Positions 16,578 to 26,009 are shown, counted from the stretch's first letter. The stretch is 64,000 nt of DNA from Dyadobacter sp. 3J3 (GCF_009801115.1 NZ_VTOL01000006.1:395017-459016); one strand, 5' to 3'. A program made the numbers and translations. Notes: generated by a model from the sequence alone, not told the origin.

Positions 16578-16592
16578 CAGCTAACAACTAAG
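16578..16592 (+). repeat. Right boundary of the second cassette-like unit
   Basis: CAGCTAACAACTAAG is nearly the reverse complement of GTTAGTTGTAAAGCTG at 13953-13968, the left end of the same unit. This repeats the end logic of the first unit. No full palindrome follows; only short GC-rich hairpins such as GGCTGAAAGCC are seen, so the right site may be truncated. Confidence 0.45.
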
Positions 16593-16714
16593 CATTCGTG
16601 GCGGCTGAAAGCCAAGCCATGAAGGCGCTGTTGAACTTAACCTGCGGTGGCGGTGAGTGCCAACCAAACCCTCCTTTTTTTATGGAGTTTTCGTGGCCTC
16701 GGTTGAGGTGGAAC

Positions 16715-16747
16715 AAGGCAGTAATTTTCGATTCACTGCCTTTTTTA
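16715..16747 (+). terminator. Rho-independent terminator at the island's right end
   Basis: AAGGCAGT (16715-16722) pairs perfectly with ACTGCCTT (16735-16742) over a 12-base loop, followed by TTTT. It would stop transcripts leaving the cassette-like operon. Confidence 0.6.
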
Positions 16748-17012
16748 CATTTTAAATGGTTCTTTTTTAGCTATTTAACTATTATTTGGACATACCTTCC
16801 ACTACCCACAAAAATCTAACTTTTATGAGGAACAGGGATTTGGCTAACGCTCGATTTCCACCAAGTCGGTGGGCCACGATTATCGAAAGTTTCAATCGTC
16901 ACTAAATTACCAACTTTGCAACATGGGCATTTGCGGTGCCTGCTTTTGCTGGCTCTTTCTGCTGGTTTTACTTTGTGGTTTTGCTGTAATTTTTTTAGTT
17001 TTTGGCGCTTCT

Positions 17013-17290
17013 GCTCCTAGGTCTGTGTCCGCACAGACCTTACATCTAATGAAGCCGAAATACCAAAACTACTACTTGCGTCAAGCTGCAAAACCCCATC
17101 ATAAAAACAAATTCGTGACCACGCCAACCACCCGATCACGAACCATTTCTGCTCCATGGTCTGTGTCCCCACTGACCTAAGCTATGACAAAGGCAAAGTA
17201 TCAGAACTATTGTTTGCGACTAGCTAACTGCAAAACGCCATCATAAAAACAATTCGTGATCGCGACAACCACCCGATCACGAATCATTCC
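17013..17290. repeat. Two tandem imperfect direct repeats of about 138-140 bp with hairpins
   Basis: Copy 1 (17013-17150) and copy 2 (17151-17290) both start GCTCC(T/A)(A/T)GGTCTGTGTCC. Both contain CTGCAAAA(C/G)(C)CCATCATAAAAACAA and end with a TTCGTGA/TCACGAA hairpin around CCAACCACCC or GACAACCACC. Copy 1 also holds a perfect 9-bp hairpin, AGGTCTGTG/CACAGACCT, at 17019-17040. The array lies immediately after the stop of the minus-strand molybdoenzyme operon. Confidence 0.65.
17252..17284 (-). terminator. Hairpin just downstream of the paoC-like gene
   Basis: ATTCGTGATCG (17252-17262) pairs perfectly with CGATCACGAAT (17274-17284) across an 11-base loop. It ends 12 bases beyond the minus-strand stop at 17296. 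No strong T-run follows on the minus strand, so it may stabilise the 3' end rather than terminate. Confidence 0.45.
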
Positions 17291-17295
17291 CCCTC

Positions 17296-19560
17296 TCAAA
17301 TCAATTTATCCGGCGTAATCGGCAATTCTCTCACCCGTTTCCCAGTTGCATTAAAAACAGCATTGGCAATCGCAGGGGCTACACCGATTATCGCGATTTC
17401 GCCAAGACCTTTACTGCCCACCGGATCGGCGAGTAAATCGGGTTTGTTGACAAAATAAATTTCAATCTGCGGCACATCGGCATGAGACGGAACGTGGTAA
17501 TCGCCGAAGTCTTTGGTGATGTAGCGTCCAAAGCGGTGATCCATGACGGCATCTTCCATAAGCGCCATACCGATCCCGCCCGTTGCGCCACCGATCATCT
17601 GGCTTTCAGCGGTTTTCGGACTCACGATGGTTCCTGCATCTGCGCAGCAAACAATTTTTTTGACGCGTACCTGTCCTGTAAACGGATGTACGTGCACCAT
17701 GGCAAAATGCATGGAAAATGCATTCATCGAATATTTACTCCGGTTTTCACTGGGTTTGGATTCCTGTGTCGTCTCTATTTTTCGGTTATTATTTTGCTTG
17801 AACAAATCGCTCAGGGCAACTTTTGCTGAGGATTTTTCTGACAAAACAATATGGTCTTTTTCAAAAACAAGATCATCCGGTTTGGCAGAACCAAAAGCCG
17901 AAGCGTCTTTTTTTGCTGCCATCGCGATAAGCTGTTCTTTCAACGCATTACAAGCAGCCAGCACGGCCGGTCCAACACTGTTCACGGTGGAGGATCCGCC
18001 CTGAAGTCCGGCATTCGGAAACTCGGAACTTCCCAGATGGAAGGTGATTTTTTCAGTCGGGATACCCGTAGTATTGGAGGCAATCTGTACCATAGCGGTT
18101 CCTGTCCCCGGCCCGATATCGGTGATCGCGCAGTGCATGACCAGATTTCCTTCCATGTCCAGTTCAGCTTTCACCGTTGCCGGGCCTCTGTTCGCACCGA
18201 AAGTCCCGGTTCCCATGCCATATCCCACAAGCCATTCTCCATCGCGCAGGGAACCAGGTTTCAATTTTCGGTTATTCCATCCAATTCTTTTTTTACCCTC
18301 TTCATAACATTCCCTCAGATACTTGGTTGACCAGGGTAAATTCCGGTCAGGATCGGATTCGGTATAGTTCAAAAGTCGGAATTCGATCGGGTCCATTTCA
18401 ATCGCATGTGCCATTTCATCCATCGCAGATTCCAGTCCAAAAGCGCCGGTGGCTTCTCCCGGTCCGCGCATCCAGATCGGCGTCGCTACGTTCAGTGGCA
18501 ATATCCGGTAACGTGTGCTGACATTGGGTGCCGCATACATCATCCGGGTTTGTGATAAAGTAGCCTCGGTGAATTCCTCATAACTGGAAGTCTGCCCGAC
18601 AGAATTGTGATTGATCGCAACCAGTTTCCCGTCTTTGGTTGCGCCCATCTGCACTTTTTGCCAGGTACGCGGACGGTAACCCACCATCGTAAACATTTGC
18701 TCACGGGTCAGCATCAGTTTTACCGGACGTTTCACCTGTTTCGCGGCAAGGATGGCAGCCGTTTCATGAGGCCAGCTGCGCAGACCATTTCCAAAAGCAC
18801 CGCCCACAAAGGTTGAGATTACTTTAATATTCTGCTCAGGGATTTTCCATTCACTGGCAAAGAAACGCTGGGTCGTTTTGGTACCCTGCACTTTGTCGTA
18901 TATAGTCAACCGGTCGTCTGCTTCCCAATGTGCGGTAACCGCCTGCAATTCCATCGGGTTATGCATTTCATTGGGGATAATATATTCAGCCTCTATTTTA
19001 ACCGGGGCTGTTTCAAACGCAGTTGTCTGTCCACGGTCATAGTCAGCGGAACCGGATTTCGGATTCTTTTTTGCTGCTTCGGGTAAAACTCCATTTTGCA
19101 TATTCGCGTCAAAATCCGTGGTATGGACTTCCTTGTCATACTGCACCTTTACCAGCGAAGCCGCGTGTTTAGCCTTTTCCAGACTGGTCGCTACCACGAT
19201 CACAATCGGCTGATCATTGGAATAAATTTTATTGTCAAAAAACACACGAAGTGGCTGAGGTCCGCCCGCCGGTTTGGCCGGCTTCGAAGGATCAGCCTGA
19301 TAACCCGGAACCTTGATCGCATTCAAATGCGAAATAACCGCAAGCACGCCCGGCGCACGCTCGGCCGCTTTGGAATCTATACTTTTTATCGTACCCTTGG
19401 CAATCTGGCTGCCTACCAATACGCCATAGGTCATATTGGGCAAAACATATTCGGCGGAGTATTTGGCTGCACCCGTTACTTTCAGGTGGCCATCAACGCG
19501 GTCCAGGGGTTTATAATCTTTTTTATCAAAAAATGCTTCGTTCATGATCGTTTCTTTCAA
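17296..19560 (-). CDS. paoC: Molybdopterin-binding subunit of a periplasmic aldehyde oxidoreductase (xanthine dehydrogenase family)
   Basis: A 754-residue large subunit of the xanthine dehydrogenase/aldehyde oxidase family. Visible blocks are LDRVDGHLKVTGAAKYSAEY at the N-terminus, VGGAFGNGL, PTEKITFHLGSS and AGLQGGSS. The C-terminal active-site region is VGSKGLGEIAIIGVAPAIANA, whose Glu corresponds to the conserved catalytic base. Met6 is a possible alternative start. It lacks its own signal, which fits export as a complex with the Tat-bearing 2Fe-2S subunit, as in E. coli PaoABC. It follows the FAD subunit by 15 bases. PaoABC oxidises aromatic aldehydes; that substrate is inferred here. Confidence 0.88.
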   Translation of the reverse strand: MKETIMNEAFFDKKDYKPLDRVDGHLKVTGAAKYSAEYVLPNMTYGVLVGSQIAKGTIKSIDSKAAERAPGVLAVISHLNAIKVPGYQADPSKPAKPAGGPQPLRVFFDNKIYSNDQPIVIVVATSLEKAKHAASLVKVQYDKEVHTTDFDANMQNGVLPEAAKKNPKSGSADYDRGQTTAFETAPVKIEAEYIIPNEMHNPMELQAVTAHWEADDRLTIYDKVQGTKTTQRFFASEWKIPEQNIKVISTFVGGAFGNGLRSWPHETAAILAAKQVKRPVKLMLTREQMFTMVGYRPRTWQKVQMGATKDGKLVAINHNSVGQTSSYEEFTEATLSQTRMMYAAPNVSTRYRILPLNVATPIWMRGPGEATGAFGLESAMDEMAHAIEMDPIEFRLLNYTESDPDRNLPWSTKYLRECYEEGKKRIGWNNRKLKPGSLRDGEWLVGYGMGTGTFGANRGPATVKAELDMEGNLVMHCAITDIGPGTGTAMVQIASNTTGIPTEKITFHLGSSEFPNAGLQGGSSTVNSVGPAVLAACNALKEQLIAMAAKKDASAFGSAKPDDLVFEKDHIVLSEKSSAKVALSDLFKQNNNRKIETTQESKPSENRSKYSMNAFSMHFAMVHVHPFTGQVRVKKIVCCADAGTIVSPKTAESQMIGGATGGIGMALMEDAVMDHRFGRYITKDFGDYHVPSHADVPQIEIYFVNKPDLLADPVGSKGLGEIAIIGVAPAIANAVFNATGKRVRELPITPDKLI

Positions 19561-19575
19561 GGATTTATGATATGC

Positions 19576-20559
19576 TTACACCAGGCCTGCGGCGTTTTTC
19601 AGGGCTTCCACAATAACATTCGGCCCAAGCTTTAATTTAAACGCATTGTTTTTATATGCCTTGGCACCCTGCATCGCTATTTCGGCAGCCTGCTTAAATG
19701 TCGCCTCATTGGCCTCTTTGCCGACCAGTGATTTTTCAGCTTCCAAAAGTCGCCATGGCTTATGCGCCACGCCACCCATTGCCAGTCTGGCCTCCTTGAT
19801 AACTTTGCCGTCCATCTGCAAAGCAGCCGCAACAGAAATCAGCGCGAAGGCATAAGAAGCGCGGTCTCTTACCTTGAAATAATGCGTGTTTTTACTAAAA
19901 GCATTGTCGGGAATTTCAACGGCCGTGATCAGCTCGTTGCTTTGGAGTGTGTTGTCTTTTTCAGGGTGATCTCCCGGCAGGCGATGAAATTCTCCAAACG
20001 GAATACGCCTTTCGCCCTTTGGCCCGGCCACCACGACGGTTGCGTCCAGGGCTACGAGCGCCACACACATATCACTTGGATGCACAGCAATACACTGCGC
20101 ACTTGAACCGAAAATCGCATGCATCCGGTTAGCACCTTCCAAAGCGCCGCATCCGCTGCCGGGCTGACGTTTGTTGCAAGGCAGAGCCGTATCATAAAAA
20201 TAAGCGCAACGCGTTCGCTGCATGATATTGCCGCCAACGGTTGCCATGTTCCGGATCTGCGCTGAGGCTCCTGCATTTAATGCTTTTGAAAGCAGCGGAT
20301 GTTTTTCCAGGATCATTTTATCATCAGCTACCTGACTGTTCAGGGCCAGCGCACCAATGATCGTTTTTCCGTTTTTCTGCTGAATATCTTTGAGCGGGAC
20401 GGCGTTGATGTCGACCAGCTTTGTAGGTGCCATCACGTTGCGTTTCATCAGATCGACCAGATTGGTGCCGCCTGCGATGAACTTTGCACTTGTATTATTT
20501 GCCAATGCGCTTACGGCTGCCTTGGTCGTTGTCGCACGTTCGTATGAGAATTGTATCAT
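19576..20559 (-). CDS. paoB: FAD-binding subunit with predicted 4Fe-4S cluster, aldehyde oxidoreductase
   Basis: A 327-residue FAD-binding middle subunit of the xanthine dehydrogenase family (FIAGGTNLVDLMKRNV; IRNMATVGGNIMQRTRC). Residues 118-156 carry Cys118, Cys128 and Cys137 in RCAYFYD...PCNKRQPGSGC and a further Cys156. This is the insert that binds an additional 4Fe-4S cluster in PaoB and 4-hydroxybenzoyl-CoA reductase. It overlaps the 2Fe-2S gene by four bases (ATGA), so translation is coupled. It passes electrons between the iron-sulphur subunit and FAD. Confidence 0.9.
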   Translation of the reverse strand: MIQFSYERATTTKAAVSALANNTSAKFIAGGTNLVDLMKRNVMAPTKLVDINAVPLKDIQQKNGKTIIGALALNSQVADDKMILEKHPLLSKALNAGASAQIRNMATVGGNIMQRTRCAYFYDTALPCNKRQPGSGCGALEGANRMHAIFGSSAQCIAVHPSDMCVALVALDATVVVAGPKGERRIPFGEFHRLPGDHPEKDNTLQSNELITAVEIPDNAFSKNTHYFKVRDRASYAFALISVAAALQMDGKVIKEARLAMGGVAHKPWRLLEAEKSLVGKEANEATFKQAAEIAMQGAKAYKNNAFKLKLGPNVIVEALKNAAGLV

Positions 20560-21194
20560 GATTTCAAGCCCCCGGTTTTAACTTCCTTAATGGCATTTAC
20601 AATATTGGGATAGGCGCCGCACCGGCAGATGTTTCCGCTCATAAATTCGCGGATATCCTCGTCATTGTCGGCATGTCCCTCGTTGATACAAGCAATGGCC
20701 GACATAATCTGACCGGGTGTGCAGTAGCCGCATTGAAAACCATCGTGTTTGATAAAAGCCTTCTGCATCGGATGTAATTCATCTCCTTTTGCGAGGCCTT
20801 CGATGGTGGTAACCTGCTTTCCCTCATGCATAATTGCCAGGCTCAGACAAGATAAAACCCGCTGTCCGTTCACATGCACAGTACACGCCCCACACTGACC
20901 ATAATCACACCCTTTTTTGGTGCCGGTCAAATCGAGCTGTTCACGCAGTACATCCAAAAGTGTAGACCGGGGCTCTATGGCCATCTGTTTTTTAACACCG
21001 TTGATGGTCAGGTTCACAGGTGTGGTTTCAAAGGCAGCGCTGATTTTCTCCCCGAGATTATACTCGGCTGCTTTTGCAACGCCCAGTGGCGCGACGGCTA
21101 TGGCCGTGATGATGGAAGACGTTTTCAGGAAATCCCGGCGGGATTCATGATTGTCTTCCTTTTTAGACTGATCTTTTGATACCTTATTCGCCAT
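20556..21194 (-). CDS. paoA: Tat-exported 2Fe-2S subunit of aldehyde oxidoreductase
   Basis: A 212-residue iron-sulphur subunit. The twin-arginine signal ESRRDFLKTSSIITAIAVAP lies at residues about 17-36, followed by AKA. The plant-type ferredoxin motif is CDYGQCGACTVHVNGQRVLSC. The second cluster motif is CGYCTPGQIMSA...CRCGAYPNI. This is the first gene of a three-gene operon in the same order as E. coli paoABC (yagTSR). The signal suggests the holoenzyme acts in the periplasm. No maturation gene such as paoD is present in this window. Confidence 0.9.
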   Translation of the reverse strand: MANKVSKDQSKKEDNHESRRDFLKTSSIITAIAVAPLGVAKAAEYNLGEKISAAFETTPVNLTINGVKKQMAIEPRSTLLDVLREQLDLTGTKKGCDYGQCGACTVHVNGQRVLSCLSLAIMHEGKQVTTIEGLAKGDELHPMQKAFIKHDGFQCGYCTPGQIMSAIACINEGHADNDEDIREFMSGNICRCGAYPNIVNAIKEVKTGGLKS

Positions 21195-21691
21195 GGTGAA
21201 AGCTTTAATAATTTCCGGAATAAATAATGCAGCTGAGGAAAAGCCCGGTGTTTATACTGTCCTGATACACCAACCTATTATTTTAAAATAATAAAAATAC
21301 CGCGCCAATAATAAACGGGTTTGATTCGGCTGCCTGTTTGAAAATTGATATAAAAATAATAAAAATCAAGTTATATTACTCATGTTATTATTTATAATCA
21401 ATTCCAAAATGGCAGTAGCTGTGTACATTCCCCAGAAACCTGTCAGGTAAAAATAGGTGTGCCGCCAATTTTTAACGGAGATTCCTGCAGACTTTCCGAA
21501 CGGTCACTGGCTTTTAAAAAGTCCTCTGAAAACAAACAGGTGTATCCGGTATATTCCTCCGAGACGATCTCCCATGAATAAGCTAGGAAATGGGTGCGAT
21601 AGTGCGATCTTTCATTGTAGATGAGCTCAAAACATCCTGTAAATTTGTATTTAAAAGGTTGAAAAGCATAGAAAGATCAAAAGCTAAATTT
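21195..21691. other. Divergent intergenic region between paoA-like and ABC-F genes
   Basis: About 500 bases with no convincing gene. The paoA-side promoter must be here, but I find no clear TTTG/TAnnTTTG pair on the minus strand. A TAAATTTG at 21640-21647 with an upstream TTG (21615-21617) is a weak additional plus-strand promoter. Confidence 0.35.
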
Positions 21692-21724
21692 TTTGTTTCT
21701 TTCAATCATATAATCGTAGCTTTG
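21692..21724 (+). promoter_or_regulatory. Bacteroidota-type promoter of the ABC-F gene
   Basis: TTTG at 21692-21695 and TAGCTTTG at 21717-21724 are 21 bases apart. They match the Bacteroidota -33/-7 consensus (TTTG, TAnnTTTG). The predicted start of transcription leaves a leader of roughly 15 bases before the ATG at 21745. Confidence 0.6.
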
Positions 21725-21744
21725 CGGCTTCAAAAAATCCGAAG

Positions 21745-23382
21745 ATGATCACAATTGAAAATTTGGCCGTTGAATTTAGCGGTTCTGTCCTTTTTAGCGA
21801 AGTTTCCTTCGTTATTAATCCTACTGATAAAATTGCCCTGATGGGTAAAAATGGAGCGGGGAAATCCACAATGATGAAAATTATTGCTGGTGAACAAAAG
21901 GCCAATCGTGGCCATGTACGTGCACCGAAGGACGCCGTTATCGCTTATTTGCCACAACATTTACTTACCGAAGATAACTGTACCGTTTTCGAAGAAGCAG
22001 CTAAAGCATTCAGGCAGGTTTTGGAAATGCGTACCGAAATGGAAAAACTTAATCTTGCGCTCGAAACGCGTACAGATTACGACAGCGATGAATATATGGC
22101 CATCATCGAACAGGTTACCGAACTGGGCGAAAAATATTACCAACTGGAAGAAGTTAATTATGACGCGGAGGTTGAGAAAGCCCTGAAAGGATTAGGATTC
22201 AGGCCGGAAGATTTTCACAGACAAACCAAGGAATTCAGTGGAGGGTGGCGTATGCGTATTGAGCTAGCCAAAATATTATTGCAAAAGCCAGACCTTATTT
22301 TGCTCGATGAGCCTACAAACCATATTGACATTGAGTCCGTGATGTGGTTGGAAGATTTTTTAGTCAATAAGGCCAATGCAGTAATGGTTATTTCCCACGA
22401 CCGTGCCTTCATTGACAACATTACCAACCGTACCGTTGAAGTAACCATGGGGCGGATTTTTGATTATAAAGCCAACTATTCGCATTATTTGCAATTGCGT
22501 GAGGAGCGCAGGTCACATCAGGTGAAGGCATACCAGGAACAGCAGAAAATGATTGCTGATAATATGCAGTTTATTGAGCGCTTCCGGGGTACTTATTCCA
22601 AAACCAATCAGGTTTCCTCCCGCGAACGCATGCTGGAAAAACTTGAAATTATTGAAATTGATGAAATTGATAATTCTTCCCTTAAACTTCGTTTTCCACC
22701 CTCGCCACGGTCGGGGGATTATCCCGTTACTGTAAAGGATGTTTCGAAATCCTATGGAGATCAGGTTGTGTTTAAAAATGCAAGCATGACTATTTCAAGA
22801 GGGGAGAAGGTATCTTTTGTGGGCCGGAATGGTGAAGGTAAATCAACGATGATTAAGGCTATCATGGGCCAGATAGCGGTGGAAGGAACTTGCCAGCTAG
22901 GGCATAATATTAAGGTTGGCTATTTTGCACAAAACCAGGCATCTTTACTAGATCCGAATCTGACAATTTTTCAGACGGTGGACGAGGTAGCAGAAGGAGA
23001 GGTAAGAACCCAGATCAAAAATATTTTGGGAGCCTTTATGTTTCAAGGAGAAGATATCGACAAAAAAGTAAGTGTTTTGTCGGGTGGAGAAAAAACGCGG
23101 CTTGCTATGGTGAAGTTGCTCCTGGAACCTGTAAACTTGTTGATCCTTGATGAGCCGACAAACCATCTGGATTTAAAGTCAAAGGATGTTTTGAAAGAAG
23201 CCCTTAGAAACTTTGATGGTACGTTGGTGTTAGTCTCTCATGATCGTGATTTTTTACAAGGTCTGTCCCAAAAAGTATTTGAATTCAAAGACAAACGTGT
23301 AATCGAACATTTCGAAACGATTGATGCTTTTCTGGAACGTAACCGGATAAAAAGTATAGCAGATCTTCAGCTTGCCAAGTAG
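21745..23382 (+). CDS. ABC-F family ATPase (translation/ribosome-associated)
   Basis: A 545-residue protein of two fused ABC ATPase domains and no membrane segment. Domain 1 has Walker A GKNGAGKST (residues about 34-42), signature FSGGWRMR and Walker B LILLDEPTNHID. Domain 2 has GRNGEGKST, LSGGEKTR and LLILDEPTNHLD. The inter-domain linker is charged and helical (LREERRSHQVKAYQEQQKM), like the P-site tRNA interaction motif region of EttA/YbiT-type proteins. The family acts on the ribosome, in translation control or antibiotic protection; no resistance subtype can be assigned. It is monocistronic, with a near-consensus promoter and a 15-bp terminator hairpin. Confidence 0.93.
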   Translation: MITIENLAVEFSGSVLFSEVSFVINPTDKIALMGKNGAGKSTMMKIIAGEQKANRGHVRAPKDAVIAYLPQHLLTEDNCTVFEEAAKAFRQVLEMRTEMEKLNLALETRTDYDSDEYMAIIEQVTELGEKYYQLEEVNYDAEVEKALKGLGFRPEDFHRQTKEFSGGWRMRIELAKILLQKPDLILLDEPTNHIDIESVMWLEDFLVNKANAVMVISHDRAFIDNITNRTVEVTMGRIFDYKANYSHYLQLREERRSHQVKAYQEQQKMIADNMQFIERFRGTYSKTNQVSSRERMLEKLEIIEIDEIDNSSLKLRFPPSPRSGDYPVTVKDVSKSYGDQVVFKNASMTISRGEKVSFVGRNGEGKSTMIKAIMGQIAVEGTCQLGHNIKVGYFAQNQASLLDPNLTIFQTVDEVAEGEVRTQIKNILGAFMFQGEDIDKKVSVLSGGEKTRLAMVKLLLEPVNLLILDEPTNHLDLKSKDVLKEALRNFDGTLVLVSHDRDFLQGLSQKVFEFKDKRVIEHFETIDAFLERNRIKSIADLQLAK

Positions 23383-23385
23383 ATC

Positions 23386-23434
23386 CTGATATTGCCTGAC
23401 AATCTGAATTTTACAGATAGTCAGGCAATATCAG
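23386..23434. terminator. Strong terminator hairpin
   Basis: CTGATATTGCCTGAC (23386-23400) pairs perfectly with GTCAGGCAATATCAG (23420-23434). An inner ATCTG/CAGAT pair extends the stem, and TTTGTTGTT follows. It sits four bases after the ABC-F stop and could also serve the convergent response regulator. Confidence 0.75.
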
Positions 23435-23484
23435 TTTGTTGTTCGCAGGATAGGTATACGAACCTGGGCCAACTGTGCTGTAAT

Positions 23485-23943
23485 TCACATTTTACCGGAA
23501 ACTACCTGGCAGGTTTTGCTTAGATAGTCAGTTGTGAGTGGTTTGGAAAAAAAACCGCTCACCATATCATGTTCTTCGGCTCTTTTGATATCTGCTGGAT
23601 CAATGGAGGAAGAGATAATGAAAATTTTGAAATGTGCAGGATAAGTAAAATTTGTTGCTTTGAGCGCTTCTAAAAACTCCCATCCATTCATTCTGGGCAT
23701 GTTGATGTCCAGTAATACCAATGTGTTCAGCCGGTCTTCTGAATCTTGATTCAACCGGGCAATGAAGTCCAATGCCACTTCGGGATCCGTATAAACATTC
23801 AGCTGTGCATCTTTGGTAAACCTGTTAATGACAAACTTTGAAACAAGGTTATTTATTTTGTCATCATCGATAACGATGAATCTTTGATATGCGCACACAG
23901 CGGTGCTGGCTTCTAACATCATAACGTCGAGAATATAAAACAA
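23485..23943 (-). CDS. Single-domain response regulator (CheY-like)
   Basis: A 152-residue receiver domain. The acidic pair is in FIVIDDDKINN, the phosphoacceptor Asp in LVLLDINMPRMNGWE, and the Lys in FFSKPLTT. There is no output domain. The first 15-20 residues precede the receiver fold, so a start at the internal Met (MMLEAS) is possible. It lies 16 bases downstream of the PAS histidine kinase, so the two form a two-component pair. That kinase frame is broken here, so its input may be lost. Confidence 0.88.
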   Translation of the reverse strand: MFYILDVMMLEASTAVCAYQRFIVIDDDKINNLVSKFVINRFTKDAQLNVYTDPEVALDFIARLNQDSEDRLNTLVLLDINMPRMNGWEFLEALKATNFTYPAHFKIFIISSSIDPADIKRAEEHDMVSGFFSKPLTTDYLSKTCQVVSGKM

Positions 23944-23959
23944 GAATTATTTTAAGCGT

Positions 23960-25092
23960 TTAATTTTTAATAACTTTCTGATCAAAATAAAGTTTGAAAG
24001 TCGTTCCGGTACCTACCGTACTTTCTAATTCTATTATACCGTTCATGGCCTCGATCTGTGTTTTGGTTATATACAAACCAAGTCCGCGGGAATCATTATT
24101 TTTATGGAATGTTTTAGACATACCAAAGAGCTGGTCTTTGTATTTTTCAGTATCAATACCCAATCCGTTGTCCTGAAAAGTCAAAATAATATATTGCTCG
24201 TGTTTTTCAAGACTGATTATATTTGCAGGGCCCGATCAGCTGATTTGTATTTAACTGCGTTTGTGATCAGGTTCAGCATAATACTTTCAAAATACGCAGG
24301 GTTGGTTTGCATCACCTCGTCCTTTTCGAATCTGTATTCAATCTCGGTACCTGCTTTGTTAAGTAGTATTTGTATACTTTGTACGATCCGGTTAATCTGT
24401 TCAAAAACATTAATCTCAACAATCGGAAGGCTTGTATGCGCCTGTATGGATATGATTTCGTTAAGGTTACTTAAAATTTCATTCAGACTTGTTGTACTTT
24501 CCTGAATCAAACCCAAGGCCATCTCATGATTTGCCAGCTCCTGACTGATGTTTAAAATCCCAAGGATATTCGCTACATGGGAGCGGATATTATGCGAGAT
24601 AATATAAGTAAAGTTCACCAGGCGTTTGTTCTGTTCAGCGGCCACATCAACCATGTTACGCAATTCCTCCTGTTTCAGGATCAGCGGCGTGATGTCATGA
24701 CCTAAACAAAGAAATTCTACCGGGTTGCCAGACTCGTCTTTCAGAATCTTAAACTCCCACTGCGTAAAAAGAACCCCATTGGGAACTGGTTTTCTAAGTA
24801 TTACCCAGTGTGATTGATCAGGTTCAGCAAAACAAAGTGCCACTGTTTCAATACAAATGGTGTGATCTTCCGGCATTATCAGGGACAGAGAATTTTTCCC
24901 AAGATATTCCTCGGGAGTAACACTAAGCATTTTGCAGAAAAAAGGATTTAAATAGGAATAATTACCTTCCAAATCTGTTTTGATAATGTAAAACGAGTTA
25001 TTTTCAATTATCGACCTGAAATAAGCATCGTCATTTTGAGAGTGTTTGTTATTGCCAGAATTCTCTAAATCCAAAATGTCCTTTTCAATCAT
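23960..25092 (-). pseudogene. PAS-domain sensor histidine kinase, frameshifted in the ATPase domain
   Basis: The first part (24217-25092, 291 residues) holds a PAS sensor (YFRSIIENNSFYIIKTDLEG), a phosphoacceptor helix ISHNIRSHVANILGILNIS and the N-box NLITNAVKYKSADRA, then stops. The rest of the ATPase (DNGLGIDTEKYK, SRGLGLYITKTQIEA, GTGTTFKLYF) continues in another frame. Reading past the shift gives ISLEKHEQYIILTFQDNG, which joins naturally. The break is at or near GGGCCC (24228-24233), and loss of one C would explain it. This is either a true inactivation or a base-calling error. There is no transmembrane segment, so the kinase would be cytoplasmic. Confidence 0.8.
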
Positions 25093-26009
25093 CTTTCTTT
25101 TATAAATAATTTAACGCTGAACTTTACTGAAATACGAGCAAAATCTGAAATATCAAATAAAAAACTGTGTAGTATAGTGCGGTAATAAGGGCTTATTCCA
25201 AAATCAGACCACTTGTTTCCAAGATTTTGAGGTTACAGATTCTCAGTCAAAAATTATCAGACTTATCTTACTCTTCCACAAACAATAACCAGGAAAAAAA
25301 TATTTGCTGCTTAAACATGCGGTGTTTTTTAGGATTAATTGTTTTCTATAAAATATATTCAATAACAAGTTAAGATTAGATAGACAGAATTTCGCGATTT
25401 GTTGCAAATATTTATCACTCGCCTCTACCTATAAAACGAAACACGCTATTGACCTGATCTTTATTTTCAGTGTTATGCTCATTTCAGCCTGTTTTTATCC
25501 GACCTGATAAATTGAAAGTTGCATAAGGCCGGAATTGAAGCATACATGTCCAATATAAATTCTTGCACCTTGCGCAATAGCCTTTTACAAGTTTCTTAAT
25601 TGCCTGTTAAAATTTTCATACTGGTTTGCATCAAGGACCCGAAGTCATTAGGAAACGTTTCCATGAAATATCAATCAGAAACCTTTATTTGGCAATTGAT
25701 GAAAAGCAGTGGTAAAAGTAATTTTGATTTATAAATTTTCAGCATATCAGGGCATTTGGGTTCCAGGGCACTATATTCAAGTAAGGCGAATAACAGGAAC
25801 TTTCCCATAGAAAAAATGGAAGGAAATAACAGTTTGTAAGTCTGACAAAAGGTAAAGTCATGCGGCGGATTACCGAAGTGCGTAAACCAATACACCACTT
25901 TCGTTAGTAAAATTTTCAGGGATGGAGCAGGTGTTACCTTTCAAATTTGAACTGGCAGCAATGGTCAATTAACATTTCCTTTCATTAATTACCCCAAAAT
26001 TAAAAGATT
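25093..26009. other. Long intergenic region without a recognisable gene
   Basis: About 900 AT-rich bases separate the kinase remnant from the dehydrogenase gene. A 75-codon minus-strand frame at 25671-25898 starts with GTG and matches nothing. I see no RNA gene, repeat or strong promoter motif. Confidence 0.35.

Noticed and set aside
16869..17180. A 103-codon plus-strand open frame with a hydrophobic segment
   Set aside because: It runs into the tandem hairpin repeat, its second half is the translated repeat, and it has no recognisable domain or leader.
17296..21194. Reading the three-gene operon as xanthine dehydrogenase for purine catabolism
   Set aside because: Gene order, the Tat signal on the 2Fe-2S subunit and the extra Cys cluster in the FAD subunit fit the PaoABC aldehyde oxidoreductase type better.
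25671..25898. A 75-codon minus-strand frame in the long intergenic region
   Set aside because: It begins with GTG, has no family resemblance, and its composition is like the surrounding non-coding DNA.
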